64,000 bases of DNA from Symmachiella dynata (GTDB lineage: Bacteria; Planctomycetota; Planctomycetia; Planctomycetales; Planctomycetaceae), in the NCBI RefSeq assembly GCF_007747995.1, contig NZ_CP036276.1:750001-814000 (forward strand). The letters run 5' to 3'. Positions within the stretch are counted from its first letter, which is position 1. Each line of letters opens with the position of its first letter. Positions 27,059-37,272 of the stretch are shown here, piece by piece. The notes below the pieces were generated by a model. It was not told the origin of the DNA. It was given only the letters and a program-made list of their open reading frames with translations, and did no database searches. Both the position numbers and the translations under genes were made by a program.

Positions 27059-28960
27059 GTGACCCGATCTACAAAAATGTTGTTGTGGGGCCTGTTGTTC
27101 TCAATCACGCTGACAGGCTGCGCCGAGATCATCAACTTTCGGTCTCAGACGCCTGAGGACGAAGAAAATATCGACCTCAACAACAATGCCGTCGAGACCG
27201 ATTACCTCGCCAAAATGATTACCATTGCTGGAACGCAGGCGATGGAAGTCAAAGGGGTCGCGTTGGTGACCGGCTTGGACGGTACCGGCGGAGATCCGCC
27301 TCCGTCGATTTATCGCTCCTGGTTATTGGACGACATGCGTCGCCGCAAGGTGCGCAATCCCAATCAAATCCTACGTTCTCCCAACACAGCCTTGGTGCTC
27401 GTGCGGGCCTATATTCCGCCGGTCGTGAAGAAGGGAGACATTTTCGACGTCGAAATCGCATTGCCTCCCAACAGCGACGCCACGAGCTTGCGGGGTGGTT
27501 GGATGATGGAATGCTTTTTGACCGAACAAGCGATCGTTTCTGGTCGTGCCCCGATGAAGGGTCATACTTGGGCGACCGCCAAAGGCCCGGTTTTGGTCTC
27601 AGCCAGTTCGGTCGAGGATAGCGACGCTTCCACATTGCTCAAACGGGGACGCGTCCTGGCCGGCGGGAAGGCCCGCAAGGAACGGACACTCGGCGTTTAT
27701 CTGCAAAGCAAGTACATCAGTTTTCGTAACGCACGCCGCGTGGAAAACCGCATCAACCAACGGTTCTTCGGCTACAAAAACAGCCAACGCAAAGGCCTGG
27801 CTACGGCCAAGACCGACGAATACATTCAATTGGATGTGCAGGAAAGTTACAAAAATAACCATTCACGGTACCTGCAAGTCATTCGCCAAATCGCTTTCCG
27901 TGAAAACGCCGTTCAACAGCGGGAACGGTTAGTGCGATTGCAAGAAAAAATGATGACCCCTTCTCTAGCAGCGATGTCGGCCTTGCGGTTCGAAGCGATC
28001 GGCAAGCCCTCCATTCCGTTTTTGAAGCAGGTTTTACAAGACAGCACGAGTCTGGAAGTTCGGTTCTATGCCGCGGAAGCATTGGCCTATTTGGGTGACA
28101 ATAGCGGAGCGGAGACATTGGTCGAAGCGGCCCGCGAGGAACGCGCATTTCGCGTTTACGCCTTGGCAGCCTTATCAATCATCGACGATACGGTTTCCTA
28201 TTATGGTCTGCGGCAATTGATCAACGAAGAGAGTGTCGAACTGCGTTACGGTGCTGTGCGAGCCTTATGGACGCTCAACAAAGACGACCCCTTTATTCGT
28301 GGGGAACATCTGAACGATCAGTTTACGCTTCGCGTACTACCTTCGTCGGGTGAGCCGATGGTGCATCTGACGCGTTCGCAACGCTCTGAAATCGTGGTGT
28401 TCGGCGATGAACAACGCATGCAGACTCCGGTCGCGTTGACAGCTGGACCGCACATCATGGTGAATGCACGATCCGGGGACGACACAATTATGGTCAGTAA
28501 GTTCAAATTGGGTGAACCTGATCAACGCAAAGAAGTCAGCACACGTGTTGCCGACGTCATTGCGGCAGTCGCCGATATGGGTGCGAGTTATCCCGATGTG
28601 GCTCAAATGTTGTCACAAGCCAGCGTGCAGTACAACTTGCCTGGCCGGTTAGAAGTGGATGCCTTGCCCCAAGGGGGACGTGTTTACATGCGTCCCGTCG
28701 CCGGGGGCGAATCGGGGTCCTCCAGCAGTCGCCGCAAGGCACGGGTTGGCGGCGTGAATCGCACACCAAACCTGTATCCGGTCATTCGTGACTCAAGCGG
28801 CGAAATCATTGTCGAAGAAAAAGAATCTAACGACGTCGAGGAATCGGACGAAGCCGGCGAGGCCTCGGTGACGGATGTACGTCCCGACGAGGACAAAGAA
28901 CCGGAAGTTCTCAAAAAGCCGGGATTCTTTAGTGGAATTTTGAATTTAGACGACGAGTGA
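27059..28960 (+). CDS. FlgI-like (flagellar P-ring-like) lipoprotein with HEAT-like repeats
   Basis: This 633-residue exported protein starts at GTG 27059 (GGAG upstream). Its signal peptide ends in a lipobox, LLFSITLTGC, so Cys21 is probably lipidated. Residues about 60-200 match the P-ring protein FlgI: VKGVALVTGLDGTGGDPP, NTALVLVRAYIPPVVKKGD and SDATSLRGGWMM correspond to the GLVxGLNGTGD, LPPFxxxGxxxDV and xAxSLRGG motifs. Residues about 305-430 form helical HEAT-like repeats (RFYAAEALAYLGDNSGAETL, ELRYGAVRALWTLNKDD). The last 70 residues are acidic and disordered. No other flagellar gene is in the window, so a ring-forming envelope lipoprotein with another role is likely. Confidence 0.82.
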   Translation: MTRSTKMLLWGLLFSITLTGCAEIINFRSQTPEDEENIDLNNNAVETDYLAKMITIAGTQAMEVKGVALVTGLDGTGGDPPPSIYRSWLLDDMRRRKVRNPNQILRSPNTALVLVRAYIPPVVKKGDIFDVEIALPPNSDATSLRGGWMMECFLTEQAIVSGRAPMKGHTWATAKGPVLVSASSVEDSDASTLLKRGRVLAGGKARKERTLGVYLQSKYISFRNARRVENRINQRFFGYKNSQRKGLATAKTDEYIQLDVQESYKNNHSRYLQVIRQIAFRENAVQQRERLVRLQEKMMTPSLAAMSALRFEAIGKPSIPFLKQVLQDSTSLEVRFYAAEALAYLGDNSGAETLVEAAREERAFRVYALAALSIIDDTVSYYGLRQLINEESVELRYGAVRALWTLNKDDPFIRGEHLNDQFTLRVLPSSGEPMVHLTRSQRSEIVVFGDEQRMQTPVALTAGPHIMVNARSGDDTIMVSKFKLGEPDQRKEVSTRVADVIAAVADMGASYPDVAQMLSQASVQYNLPGRLEVDALPQGGRVYMRPVAGGESGSSSSRRKARVGGVNRTPNLYPVIRDSSGEIIVEEKESNDVEESDEAGEASVTDVRPDEDKEPEVLKKPGFFSGILNLDDE

Positions 28961-29184
28961 TCGCCGTCATCATCGGACAAGCCTCTTGGTCAACGGGAGT
29001 GGCGAGGCTTTCGCGAAACTGTGGATGCACCAGACTGATGCAGAAACAGCAGATCGAGAACTTCGCCCATCCCCGTTTTTGTGCGGAAAACAATAGATCA
29101 ACGCGCGACCAATCCTCGACCAAGTCACGTTGCATCTCTGATGCAGACGTTCTCAATCATGTTTCCAAGTGTTAAGGGCTGCAG

Positions 29185-32100
29185 ATGTTGAAGTCGCTCG
29201 AGATGTTCGGCTTCAAAAGTTTTGCCGACCGGACCCGATTCGATTTCGCACCTGGTGTTACGTGCGTTGTCGGTCCCAACGGGAGCGGCAAGAGCAACGT
29301 CGTCGACTCGATTAAGTGGATTCTCGGCGACCAAAGCGCCAAAAGTCTGCGCGGCAAGGAGATGACAGACGTCATCTTCAACGGAGCCGCCGGCCGTAAA
29401 CCCTCAGGATTCGCCGAAGCGACACTCAGCTTCGATAACTCCACGCGGTTCCTGGGGATCGAGGCGGATGAAGTCCAAGTCGGCCGCCGGTTGTATCGCA
29501 GCGGCGAATCGGAATATCTGATCAACAAGGCGCCCTCGCGCCTGAAAGATGTCCGTGACTTGTTGATGGGCACCGGCACCGGCGCTTATAGCATCATCGA
29601 ACAAGGCCGCGTCGACCAGTTGCTGCAAGCCAGTAACGTCAACCGCCGCGCGGTCTTCGAAGAAGCCGCTGGAATCAGCCGTTTCAAGGCCCGCAAAGTC
29701 GATGCGCAACGCAAATTGGAACGGGTCGATCAAAACCTGTTGCGGTTAAAAGACATCGTGCAGGAGTTGGGCGGACGTCTCAATACGATGCGGCAACAGG
29801 CGAAAAAAGCTTCGCGGTATCGCAAGTACTCCTCGGAATTGCGTGAGTTGCGTGTCGGTTTTGCCGCCGACGAGTATCGTGACTTGACGGCGCGGCTGGG
29901 CGCGATTTCGCAAAGCCATGACGGTTGGCAATCTGAAATCGACGAGCTGAAAGCCAAATCGGCTGAAATTGAAAAACAACAAGCCGCGCTCGACATCCGA
30001 CTGACCACGGTTGAAGATGCGCTGCAGGAGTCACAACAACGGACCGCCGCCAATCGAGAAGCCATCGCCGGTTTTCAGGCGACCTCTCGACATCAAAGCG
30101 GCCGTCGCGACGAACTCTCAGCTGAACTTGAGCGGTTGATGTCGCAACAATCCAATCTCACGCTTCGCGCTCGCGATATCGCCGGAGAATTGCAGCAGAC
30201 GCTCGCCAGTTTGGAGGACTACGAGCAAAACTACGAAGCCCGCAATGCCGCTTTGATCGCCCGCGAGGAGGAGTTGTCACAGTTCGGTCAAACCTTGGCC
30301 GAACGGTTGCAGCAATTGGAAGCGGCTCGGGAACAAACATTAGAAGCAAAACAACGTGTCGCCGTGCTGGGCGGCCGGATGGCCACCAACGATGCGCGGA
30401 TCAAAACCATTGAAGCTGCGTTGGCCGAGGACGAAAAACGCATCAGCGCCCGCCAACAGGAATTGACAGCGGCCAACTCAAAACTCGAAGTGCATCACCG
30501 CGAATTGCAAAAATCGCAAAACCGGCAAGCCGAATTGCGGACCCGGCTGACCGAAGAGCGGACGCGGCTTGAAGAATTGTCCCAAGCACGCATGGACGCC
30601 GAACATGCATTCAACACGCACCGTGAACAGCGGACTGGTTGGAAAGCACGACTACAGGTTCTGGAGGATTTGGAGTCACGCAACGAAGGCATCGGGGTCG
30701 GTGTCCGAGAGATTCTAACCCGTGCACGGGAAAGTCATCTCGCCCCGTGGAATCAAATCCGCGGAAGCGTGGCGGATCTGTTGCAAGTCGATTTGGAACA
30801 TGCGGCCTTGATCGAAGTCGCCCTGGGAAGCCGCTCACAATTGATCGTGCTGGAAGATGCCGATCCGTTGTTGGAATATTTGCAAGGCACAGCCTGCCAG
30901 ATTTCCGGGCGCGTCGGGTTCTTAGCGGTCACTGAAGGTACTGGACAAACTGCCGAAAACGGTCCCTTAGCGACGGTCGATCTGTCGGACCGACCCGGCG
31001 TGATTGCACGTGCGGACCAATTGGTCAAATCGGCCGCAACGGTTCCCACCTTGCCGGCGGCGTTGTTGCGAGATACGTGGATCGTCAATTCGCTCAAAGA
31101 AGCATTGGATTTAGCGGCCAGCGACGGTCGCGGTTGCCGGTTCGTCACGCTGCAGGGCGAATTGCTGGAAGCCGACGGACGCGTCTATGCCGGGACGTTT
31201 CAGGGAGAAACGACCGTGGTCTCGCGGCGCAGCGAATTGCGGCGTCTAAAAACCGATTTGCAACGTCTGGATAATCGGATTGAGGAAGCAGAGCAGGAAT
31301 TCATACAAAAGCAGGCCGAACTGGAGGCTTGTACCGCGGAATTACGAGCACTCGAAGCGGAGCAGGAAACGCACGCCGAGACCTTGGCGGAAACCAAATC
31401 CGCCATGCTCAGCCAACAGATGGAATGCGAGCGTCTGGAGCGGAGCGTCTCCGATGCCCGTGAGTCGGTTGTGGAGAAAACCAAAGAACTCGAAACGTGC
31501 CGCGCGGAACGCGTGGCGGCCGCCGAAGCGCTGGCGCAAGTGGAGTCGCAACTGGCCGACGAGCAAAAGTTGATTCAGAACGGCGAACGTAAGGTCGAAC
31601 AAATGGAACAGGAGTTGACCGCCCGCCGCGAGCAACTCAGTTCAGAAAAACTGGAAATGGCCAAGCAGGAAGAACGGTTAGAAAACCTGCAATCCGCGCG
31701 GTCTCGCCTGGGCGAAGAGCAATTCCAGCGCGATGCGCATCGTGAGGAAGCGGTGCGGCGGTTGCAAATTGTTCGTGAAAAACGAGACAACCTAACGTTA
31801 GGACTGCTCAATTCAACCGCGGCTCTGTCAGAGCATGCGTTGATTCAAGAGAGCCTGTCCGTGGATCTCGCGCAACGGGAACGCGAGCGGGAAGAGGTCC
31901 GCGCGATTCGCAGCCAGCTCTCAGCAGAGGAGCTGAAATATCGGCATGCGCTGCGCGAGTTAGAAGAACGCGCGCATGAACAGGAAATGAACCGCCGCGA
32001 TTTACGGCACCAGATTTCAAATGTCGAGGAGCGGCTCCAAGAAGAATTCGGCGTCAGTGTCGCGGAAGTCGCCGAACAGGGCGTCTCCGCGATTCAGCTG

Positions 32101-33087
32101 TATGTGGACGAAGCCCGACACGAACAAGCTCCCGACACCGCCGCAGCGAGCGAAGCAGAGGCCGGCCACGACGTCGATTCAGAAGAAACCGTACCGGAGA
32201 CAGATTCGGCCGACGAACCGGAACAACATCTGGATGAACCGGAACAGCATCCAGATCAAGCACAGCAGCATCTTGATGCCGATCAGGAGCAAACCGAGGA
32301 GACCACGAACCGCGAACCGAGCGAATCGTGGGAAGCACAGCCGCCGGAAGTGATTGCCGAGATTCGCAAAGCGATTGAATCTCGAATCTCCACGTTGCGC
32401 CGCAAACTCAAGTCAATCGGCAATGTCAGCGTCGACAGCCTGCAGGAACTGGAAGACTTAGAATCGCGTTACGGTAAGCTCAGCGAACAACTTCAGGACC
32501 TGACAGACGCCAAAAGTTCGTTGGAAGAGATCATCCGTCGCATCAATTCCGAAAGCCGGCGGTTGTTTAAGGAGACATTTGAAGAAATCCGCGGACATTT
32601 CCAAGGCTTGTTCCGCAAATTATTCGGCGGCGGCGATGGCGACATCATCTTGGAGGATGCCGAGGACATTCTAGAATGCGGCATCGATGTGGTTGCGCGA
32701 CCGCCGGGTAAGGAGCTGCGGAGCATCTCGTTGTTGAGCGGTGGAGAAAAAACGCTCACTGCTGTCGCGATGTTGATGGCCTTATTTCAAAGTCGTCCCA
32801 GCCCGTTTTGTATTTTGGACGAAGTCGACGCGGCTTTGGACGATGCGAACATTGAACGCTATGTGGGTGTGATTGAGGAATTCCAAGACACAACCCAGTT
32901 CATTGTGATCACACACGCCAAACGGACCATGGTCGGGGCGGATGTGTTGTATGGGGTGACGATGGAAGAGTCGGGTGTCTCCAAACGGATGTCGGTTCGT
33001 TTCGACGATGTCAGCCCCGATGGCCATTTCAAGATTCGTCCGCATGGCGATATCGACGAATCCGAAACGAGCAGCGATGCCGCTTGA
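29185..33087 (+). CDS. smc: Chromosome segregation ATPase SMC
   Basis: This 1300-residue SMC protein is the DNA-loop-forming subunit of the bacterial condensin. The N-terminal head has [10 protein letters not shown] and Walker A GPNGSGKS (30-37). A first coiled coil follows, then the hinge at about 495-670 ([23 protein letters not shown]), a second coiled coil, and the C-terminal head with signature [15 protein letters not shown] (from 1183) and Walker B/D-loop [12 protein letters not shown] (from 1209). It is over 100 residues longer than usual. Most of the excess is an acidic, Gln-rich insertion at about 980-1050 with near-repeats [19 protein letters not shown], placed where the second coiled coil nears the head. 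No scpA/scpB adjacent. Confidence 0.97.
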   Translation: MLKSLEMFGFKSFADRTRFDFAPGVTCVVGPNGSGKSNVVDSIKWILGDQSAKSLRGKEMTDVIFNGAAGRKPSGFAEATLSFDNSTRFLGIEADEVQVGRRLYRSGESEYLINKAPSRLKDVRDLLMGTGTGAYSIIEQGRVDQLLQASNVNRRAVFEEAAGISRFKARKVDAQRKLERVDQNLLRLKDIVQELGGRLNTMRQQAKKASRYRKYSSELRELRVGFAADEYRDLTARLGAISQSHDGWQSEIDELKAKSAEIEKQQAALDIRLTTVEDALQESQQRTAANREAIAGFQATSRHQSGRRDELSAELERLMSQQSNLTLRARDIAGELQQTLASLEDYEQNYEARNAALIAREEELSQFGQTLAERLQQLEAAREQTLEAKQRVAVLGGRMATNDARIKTIEAALAEDEKRISARQQELTAANSKLEVHHRELQKSQNRQAELRTRLTEERTRLEELSQARMDAEHAFNTHREQRTGWKARLQVLEDLESRNEGIGVGVREILTRARESHLAPWNQIRGSVADLLQVDLEHAALIEVALGSRSQLIVLEDADPLLEYLQGTACQISGRVGFLAVTEGTGQTAENGPLATVDLSDRPGVIARADQLVKSAATVPTLPAALLRDTWIVNSLKEALDLAASDGRGCRFVTLQGELLEADGRVYAGTFQGETTVVSRRSELRRLKTDLQRLDNRIEEAEQEFIQKQAELEACTAELRALEAEQETHAETLAETKSAMLSQQMECERLERSVSDARESVVEKTKELETCRAERVAAAEALAQVESQLADEQKLIQNGERKVEQMEQELTARREQLSSEKLEMAKQEERLENLQSARSRLGEEQFQRDAHREEAVRRLQIVREKRDNLTLGLLNSTAALSEHALIQESLSVDLAQREREREEVRAIRSQLSAEELKYRHALRELEERAHEQEMNRRDLRHQISNVEERLQEEFGVSVAEVAEQGVSAIQLYVDEARHEQAPDTAAASEAEAGHDVDSEETVPETDSADEPEQHLDEPEQHPDQAQQHLDADQEQTEETTNREPSESWEAQPPEVIAEIRKAIESRISTLRRKLKSIGNVSVDSLQELEDLESRYGKLSEQLQDLTDAKSSLEEIIRRINSESRRLFKETFEEIRGHFQGLFRKLFGGGDGDIILEDAEDILECGIDVVARPPGKELRSISLLSGGEKTLTAVAMLMALFQSRPSPFCILDEVDAALDDANIERYVGVIEEFQDTTQFIVITHAKRTMVGADVLYGVTMEESGVSKRMSVRFDDVSPDGHFKIRPHGDIDESETSSDAA

Positions 33088-33945
33088 GGTGTGAACCTTG
33101 GTCGTCGTCGGGGTGTCTGACGAGCATCGGTACGTTGTGCGCGACTATTCGGCCCCGTTAGGGCCGTTGAAATTGATTCGCGCCTCAAAATCCGAACAAA
33201 TTCCCAGACCTCTCTACCTTTGTGCGAGTTATCCGATTTGGTAGGGGAAACCGCCCCTGTTTCGAGTCGGAAAACCGCCGCTATCCTCGTTGCCGACAAC
33301 ACGTTGCGGTTATTCGGGCAAGCCGCGTCAATCGACAGGTCCCCGTCGATGGTTCCAGTGGAAAGCGTTGGTACTTTCGGTGTGGTCTTCAAAGAACCTA
33401 AAGTCGCACCCCCTCTTGGATCGAAAGTAGTACTCAGACGGTTTGGTTTTTCAACTCCTCGACTCAGTGCCAGAACGCGATTGGCGGCATGCAGGTCGAA
33501 GAGTCTGAAAAGGCAAGACGTCTGAAGGGGGGAAGTTTCAGTATGGCATACCAGTCCTACCGCAGCAGCCGTGCGCCTAGACCTTTAGGCATTCGGTCCC
33601 GCCTTCAATTTCCAACACACGACGTGTTTTACGAACACATTGCGTTCTACACCACGTAGAGCGTGCGTAGTGTGTGGAAATCCCACCTGACGGCACTGCC
33701 CGTCACCTTCCGACTACGTAATTTGTTCCCAATTGATTCCTTACCTCATTGAAGCGCAAGATTGGCCTGGCGAGAAACCTCAAGGCCGGTCTTTGACCAA
33801 GAAGCATGCCCCGACCCAGCCGTGACGGTTCGCCACTAGGACCCGAGGGCTAGGAAAGCCGGTCGTCATGGCGGAGTGTGATTCTGGAGGGCCCGCAAGA
33901 CCCTCTGCGTTTGCATACATTGAACAAGTGATTGGAGAGCCGGCA
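33088..33945. other. Large gene-free leader with stem-loops
   Basis: About 860 bp without a convincing gene, unusual for this window. Hairpins seen are CGGCCC-cgtta-GGGCCG at 33150-33166 (just behind smc); a long imperfect stem with ends CCAACACACGACG and CGTAGTGTGTGG at about 33614-33681; and TGACGG-cac-tgCCCGTCA at 33690-33707. The open frame at 33220-33525 has no ribosome-binding site. The stretch may hold a long 5' leader or an unrecognised small RNA for the regulator at 33946. Confidence 0.4.
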
Positions 33946-34518
33946 ATGAAGACGATCTTCACTACTGGACAGGTAGCCAAGATCTGTAAAGTTGCGCCCC
34001 GCACCGTCAGCAAGTGGTTCGACTCAGGTCGCCTTCGAGGTTATCGCATTCCCGGATCGCAAGACCGGCGAATTCCCCGCGAGCACCTCATTCGGTTCCT
34101 GAAAGAACACGGGATGCCCTTGGGCGAGCTAGAAGACGAAGCCGTTGGCAAAGTCTTGCTCGTCGGGTCTGACACGGTGATTCGCAACAACCTGACCGAA
34201 CACATGCCCCCTGATGTGTTTAAACTCGAATACGCCAACAGCGGCTTTGAAGCGGGCATTCAAGCCGAATCGCTGCACCCTGACTGTGTCGTTATCGACT
34301 TTGTCATGGGACGTAACGATGCGATCATGATAGCACAGAACCTTAAAAAGAATAACGAGTACGCCGAAACGGTTTTGATCGGCCTACTCAACGATGAAGA
34401 TAATTCGGCCGGATTCGACCGTACGATCTTCAACGAGACCTTCCGTAAGCCTTTCGACGCTGCCTTGCTCGCGGAACGTATCCGCACGCTGGTCGGTCGT
34501 CGCAAGCAACTTGCTTAG
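33946..34518 (+). CDS. HTH (excisionase/MerR-like) plus receiver-like regulator
   Basis: This 190-residue two-domain protein starts at ATG 33946 with GGAGAG eight bases upstream; the frame runs 26 codons further 5' without a site. Residues 5-60 form a DNA-binding helix-turn-helix of the excisionase type (TGQVAKICKVAPRTVSKWFD, RRIPREHLIRFLKEHG). Residues about 70-190 are receiver-like: the phospho-acceptor Asp is in CVVIDFVMG and the conserved Lys in FRKPFD, but the N-terminal acidic pair is reduced to VGSD. It may therefore respond weakly, or not at all, to phosphorylation. Reverse order (HTH first) and a putative receiver output make it an unusual response regulator that I have seen widely in Planctomycetes. 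A clear terminator follows. Confidence 0.85.
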   Translation: MKTIFTTGQVAKICKVAPRTVSKWFDSGRLRGYRIPGSQDRRIPREHLIRFLKEHGMPLGELEDEAVGKVLLVGSDTVIRNNLTEHMPPDVFKLEYANSGFEAGIQAESLHPDCVVIDFVMGRNDAIMIAQNLKKNNEYAETVLIGLLNDEDNSAGFDRTIFNETFRKPFDAALLAERIRTLVGRRKQLA

Positions 34519-34668
34519 GCTCGACGACCAGACTCCAGCGTTGCAAGGAAACTGGGAACAACCGGGAATGCGGAAGTCGGAACGCCGGCTCTCAACCAAC
34601 GGTGCTTCCAATCGCGACCTCCCGGAGCCGAACTGAAGATAATCGACAACGTGTCGCTATTCATATCC

Positions 34669-34698
34669 AAAAGCACGAAACTCCGGTTTCGTGCTTTT
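34669..34698 (+). terminator. Rho-independent terminator after the HTH-receiver gene
   Basis: A perfect 13-bp stem AAAAGCACGAAAC / GTTTCGTGCTTTT with a four-base loop TCCG. Both strands show an A-run before and a T-run after, so it can work in either direction between the convergent genes ending at 34518 and 34885. Confidence 0.9.
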
Positions 34699-34741
34699 GG
34701 CGTTCTTTGCCAACAAGTTTCCCTAAGAGTTGCCCAGTGGG

Positions 34742-34864
34742 TGTCGGGTGCGTCGTGACGCACCTTTCTCTGTAGGACGAGAGATTGCCCCACTGGAAAG
34801 TGGGGATGATCGTCAACGGTAGCGCGAAAACCCTCACCCCGGCCCTCTCCCAGAGGGAGAGGGG
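34742..34864. repeat. Composite palindromic repeat, copy 2
   Basis: Same two modules as at 15361-15485: GTCGGGTGCGTCGTGACGCA, then GTAGGACGAGAGATTG, then CCCTCACCCCGGCCCTCTCC with AGAGGGAGAGGG. The copy between them also carries CCCCACT-ggaa-AGTGGGG. It again fills a convergent intergenic space. Confidence 0.75.
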
Positions 34865-34884
34865 GAAGAAATTCATCGTGCGCC

Positions 34885-35757
34885 TTACGGCATGGCGGCG
34901 ATGGCGGCTTTGCGTTCTTTGATCACTGTGTCGTAACTTTTCGGTGTTTGCTCCGCGTCGACGTATTTAGCCAAGTCCCGCAGTGGAATCACCTTGTATT
35001 TGTGCAGGTGCAAATACTTCATGAATGCGCGGAAGTTCGCTTCCGGGGTGTGCACCCAGGGGTGTTCGTTGTCCGGCACGCCGTGAAATTGAAGCACTGC
35101 AATCTTACCGTCCCGTGCCTGTTCCACAGCACGGATTAAATCAGCCAATTGCCAATCGGGACGTGCATCGCCGGCAGAGGGAATCAACAGTGGATGGTCG
35201 CGTCCCGGTTCGTAGGCAAAGCCCCGTCCATGATCATAAGGATACTCCGGAGCGCCGCCGCGGCGGGCGAATTTGATGCCCGCCTTTTTCAACAGCGCAA
35301 AGCCGGCCGGGTCAAATGCATTGCCGGGATAAGCAAAGCTGACGGTCCGTGGAATGCCATGTTCTTTACAGCGAGCATTGATCGCTTCGAGTTGTTCCTG
35401 CACCTGATCCAGACTCTTGGCAGTCACCCCCTTGTGATCGCGGGTGTGATTGCCGATTTCAAATCCATCGCGATGCAACTGGGCGATCTCTTCCCACGTC
35501 ATATAATCCCGTTTGTTTGTCTTAAACGTAAACCCTTCGGTGATGAAGAAAGTCGCGCCGAACCCATAATCCTTGAGAATTGGCCGCGCAATTGTGAAGT
35601 GCGATTTCACCGAATCGTCAAATGTTAAAACCACCAGCTTATCCGGGATCGGTTCCAAGGCGGCAGCATCGTTCGCTAATGCGCAGACGATCGCTGCTCC
35701 CCAAATGACCGCCGACAACCAACGCTGTTGGATTCGTTGTCCGTTATTGCCAGACAT
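34885..35757 (-). CDS. Exported polysaccharide deacetylase (NodB-like)
   Basis: This 290-residue enzyme removes N- or O-acetyl groups from a polysaccharide such as chitin-like or peptidoglycan-like chains. A signal peptide covers about residues 1-34 (SAVIWGAAIVCALANDAAAL). The NodB core begins with VVLTFDDSVKSHF, where the second Asp is metal-binding and the first is the catalytic base. It continues with the metal histidines in EIGNHTRDHKGV and the third motif SFAYPGNAFDP. The late-strand catalytic histidine is VLQFHGVPDNEHPW. Gene begins immediately after the stop of the upstream regulator (no gap), so the two are co-transcribed. Length normal. Confidence 0.92.
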   Translation of the reverse strand: MSGNNGQRIQQRWLSAVIWGAAIVCALANDAAALEPIPDKLVVLTFDDSVKSHFTIARPILKDYGFGATFFITEGFTFKTNKRDYMTWEEIAQLHRDGFEIGNHTRDHKGVTAKSLDQVQEQLEAINARCKEHGIPRTVSFAYPGNAFDPAGFALLKKAGIKFARRGGAPEYPYDHGRGFAYEPGRDHPLLIPSAGDARPDWQLADLIRAVEQARDGKIAVLQFHGVPDNEHPWVHTPEANFRAFMKYLHLHKYKVIPLRDLAKYVDAEQTPKSYDTVIKERKAAIAAMP

Positions 35758-37149
35758 CTATTCCTCCTCCCCCGGATCCGCATCATCAATCCCTAAGACT
35801 TCCATCCGACGATACAGTTTCGCGCGATTGATTTGCAACAGGTCGGCCGCTTGGCTTTTGTTTTGCTTGCATTGTCGCAATGCCCGTTGAATCAATTCGG
35901 TCTCGTACTCGGACGTCAATTGTTCCAGAGGAATGCTGGTGAACTGTTCCACTGGTGGAAGATGTTGTGCATCGAAACCGGTGCGGAATCGAAACGGCAA
36001 GTCCGCCGGGAGGACCATCTCCCCGGTCGCCGCGACATGCGTTTCGCCAACGACTTTGAAGAGTTCCGCCAAGTTACCCGGCCAATTGTATTCGGTGAAA
36101 AGTTTCACGACAGCCCGTGCGAAACCGCCGACCTGTTTTTCGCCGCGGCGATTGATATCCTCAAGAAAGTGCTGCGCGAGGAGTAACAAATCTTCCGGCC
36201 GGTCCCGCAGCGGCGGCACCTCGATCGTGACGGTTGTCAACAAGGCCTGTAATTCAAACAGCAGATCTTCGCGTTCCACCGCCTCGGCCAGCGGAAAACA
36301 ACTGGAACTGAACAATCGCAATGCGGGCGGTTCTTCCCCGTCGTGGGCTTTAACAATGCGGCGCTGCACGTCGCGGGGCAAATGTTCGACATGGCCGAGA
36401 AACAGCGCTCCAGCGGAAATGCCCAGTCCGCGCGCCGCGGGGTCGGTTGCGGCTTCCAACAAACGCGTAACGGTGCGGTCGATTTCTGAGGCGGCCAGTT
36501 TCCGGCAATCGACGGCGACAAATGCCGTGTTTTTCGTGTCTCCACCGTAGTGTATCACCCGAGCAAGATGTTGCTTGCCGGTCCCCGGTTCCCCTTGTAA
36601 GAAAACCGCTGCCTGACAATGCTGCGCCAATTCGATTTGATTTAGCATCCGCGTTGTCGCTGGGCCTTTGCAAACCAGCGTCTGCTGTCCGAAGCGTTGC
36701 CGCAGATTGCCCCGCAAAGCAGCTAATTCCGCATGCACCGTTTGGGCGGCCGTCGGATCGGCTACGGGCGGGGGTTGGGGAATCGCTGACACGATGCCCA
36801 AGACATGAATCACCTGCCCCTCTTCATCACAAAACGGATAAAAATTCAACATCCGCGGCAACGACGCGCCGGTGGTTGTGGTGAGATAGGCCGGGGTACT
36901 GCGTTGCTCACCGGCCAACACCTCGGGTGGGGGGCAAAGACCGGCCGTCAATTCCTCCACCGGAGTCTCGCCGCTGCTACCGTAATGGCTAATCCGACCA
37001 ACGACGTCTTCCGCCGCAAAACCAGTCAATTCCTCGCAACCACGGTTAAACACCAACAGCTTGCGCTGGCCGTTCATCACGAACAACGGCGTCGAACCGC
37101 CACCCAGTAGCCGCGTCAAATTGCCGGTTGTCGTATGGCGGCGTTTCAT
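35758..37149 (-). CDS. PAS / degenerate AAA+ / Fis-HTH regulator (NtrC-like, probably not sigma-54-dependent)
   Basis: This 463-residue protein looks like a bacterial enhancer-binding protein. A PAS sensor occupies about residues 15-130 (LFVMNGQRKLLVFNRGCEEL). The AAA+ core begins with Walker A GEPGTGKQHLAR, but the GAFTGA loop that touches sigma-54 is missing and Walker B reads GALFLGHVEHL, with the Asp-Glu pair replaced. The sensor region VPPLRDRPEDLLLLAQHFL and NWPGNLAEL are retained. A Fis-type helix-turn-helix ends the protein (CKQNKSQAADLLQINRAKLY). ATP hydrolysis and sigma-54 activation are therefore unlikely; it may bind DNA as a conventional regulator. It directly precedes the deacetylase without a gap and may control that gene. 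Confidence 0.85.
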   Translation of the reverse strand: MKRRHTTTGNLTRLLGGGSTPLFVMNGQRKLLVFNRGCEELTGFAAEDVVGRISHYGSSGETPVEELTAGLCPPPEVLAGEQRSTPAYLTTTTGASLPRMLNFYPFCDEEGQVIHVLGIVSAIPQPPPVADPTAAQTVHAELAALRGNLRQRFGQQTLVCKGPATTRMLNQIELAQHCQAAVFLQGEPGTGKQHLARVIHYGGDTKNTAFVAVDCRKLAASEIDRTVTRLLEAATDPAARGLGISAGALFLGHVEHLPRDVQRRIVKAHDGEEPPALRLFSSSCFPLAEAVEREDLLFELQALLTTVTIEVPPLRDRPEDLLLLAQHFLEDINRRGEKQVGGFARAVVKLFTEYNWPGNLAELFKVVGETHVAATGEMVLPADLPFRFRTGFDAQHLPPVEQFTSIPLEQLTSEYETELIQRALRQCKQNKSQAADLLQINRAKLYRRMEVLGIDDADPGEEE

Positions 37150-37272
37150 AAATGTCGTGGTTTCAATTCGTTGACGTTGAAGGTGTTGTAATAACGTAAG
37201 TGCGTGAACAACGTGAATGCACGTTAGGCATCAAAGTCGATTCCATTGGAATACGTGTGGTTTTGCGTTGAG

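Noticed and set aside
27059-28960. Flagellar operon
   Set aside because: Only FlgI-like motifs are present in one fused lipoprotein; no flgA, flgH, flgJ or other flagellar gene is in the window.
33220-33525. 101-codon frame in the gap after smc
   Set aside because: No start signal, no family, mixed composition; kept only as part of an unexplained gap.
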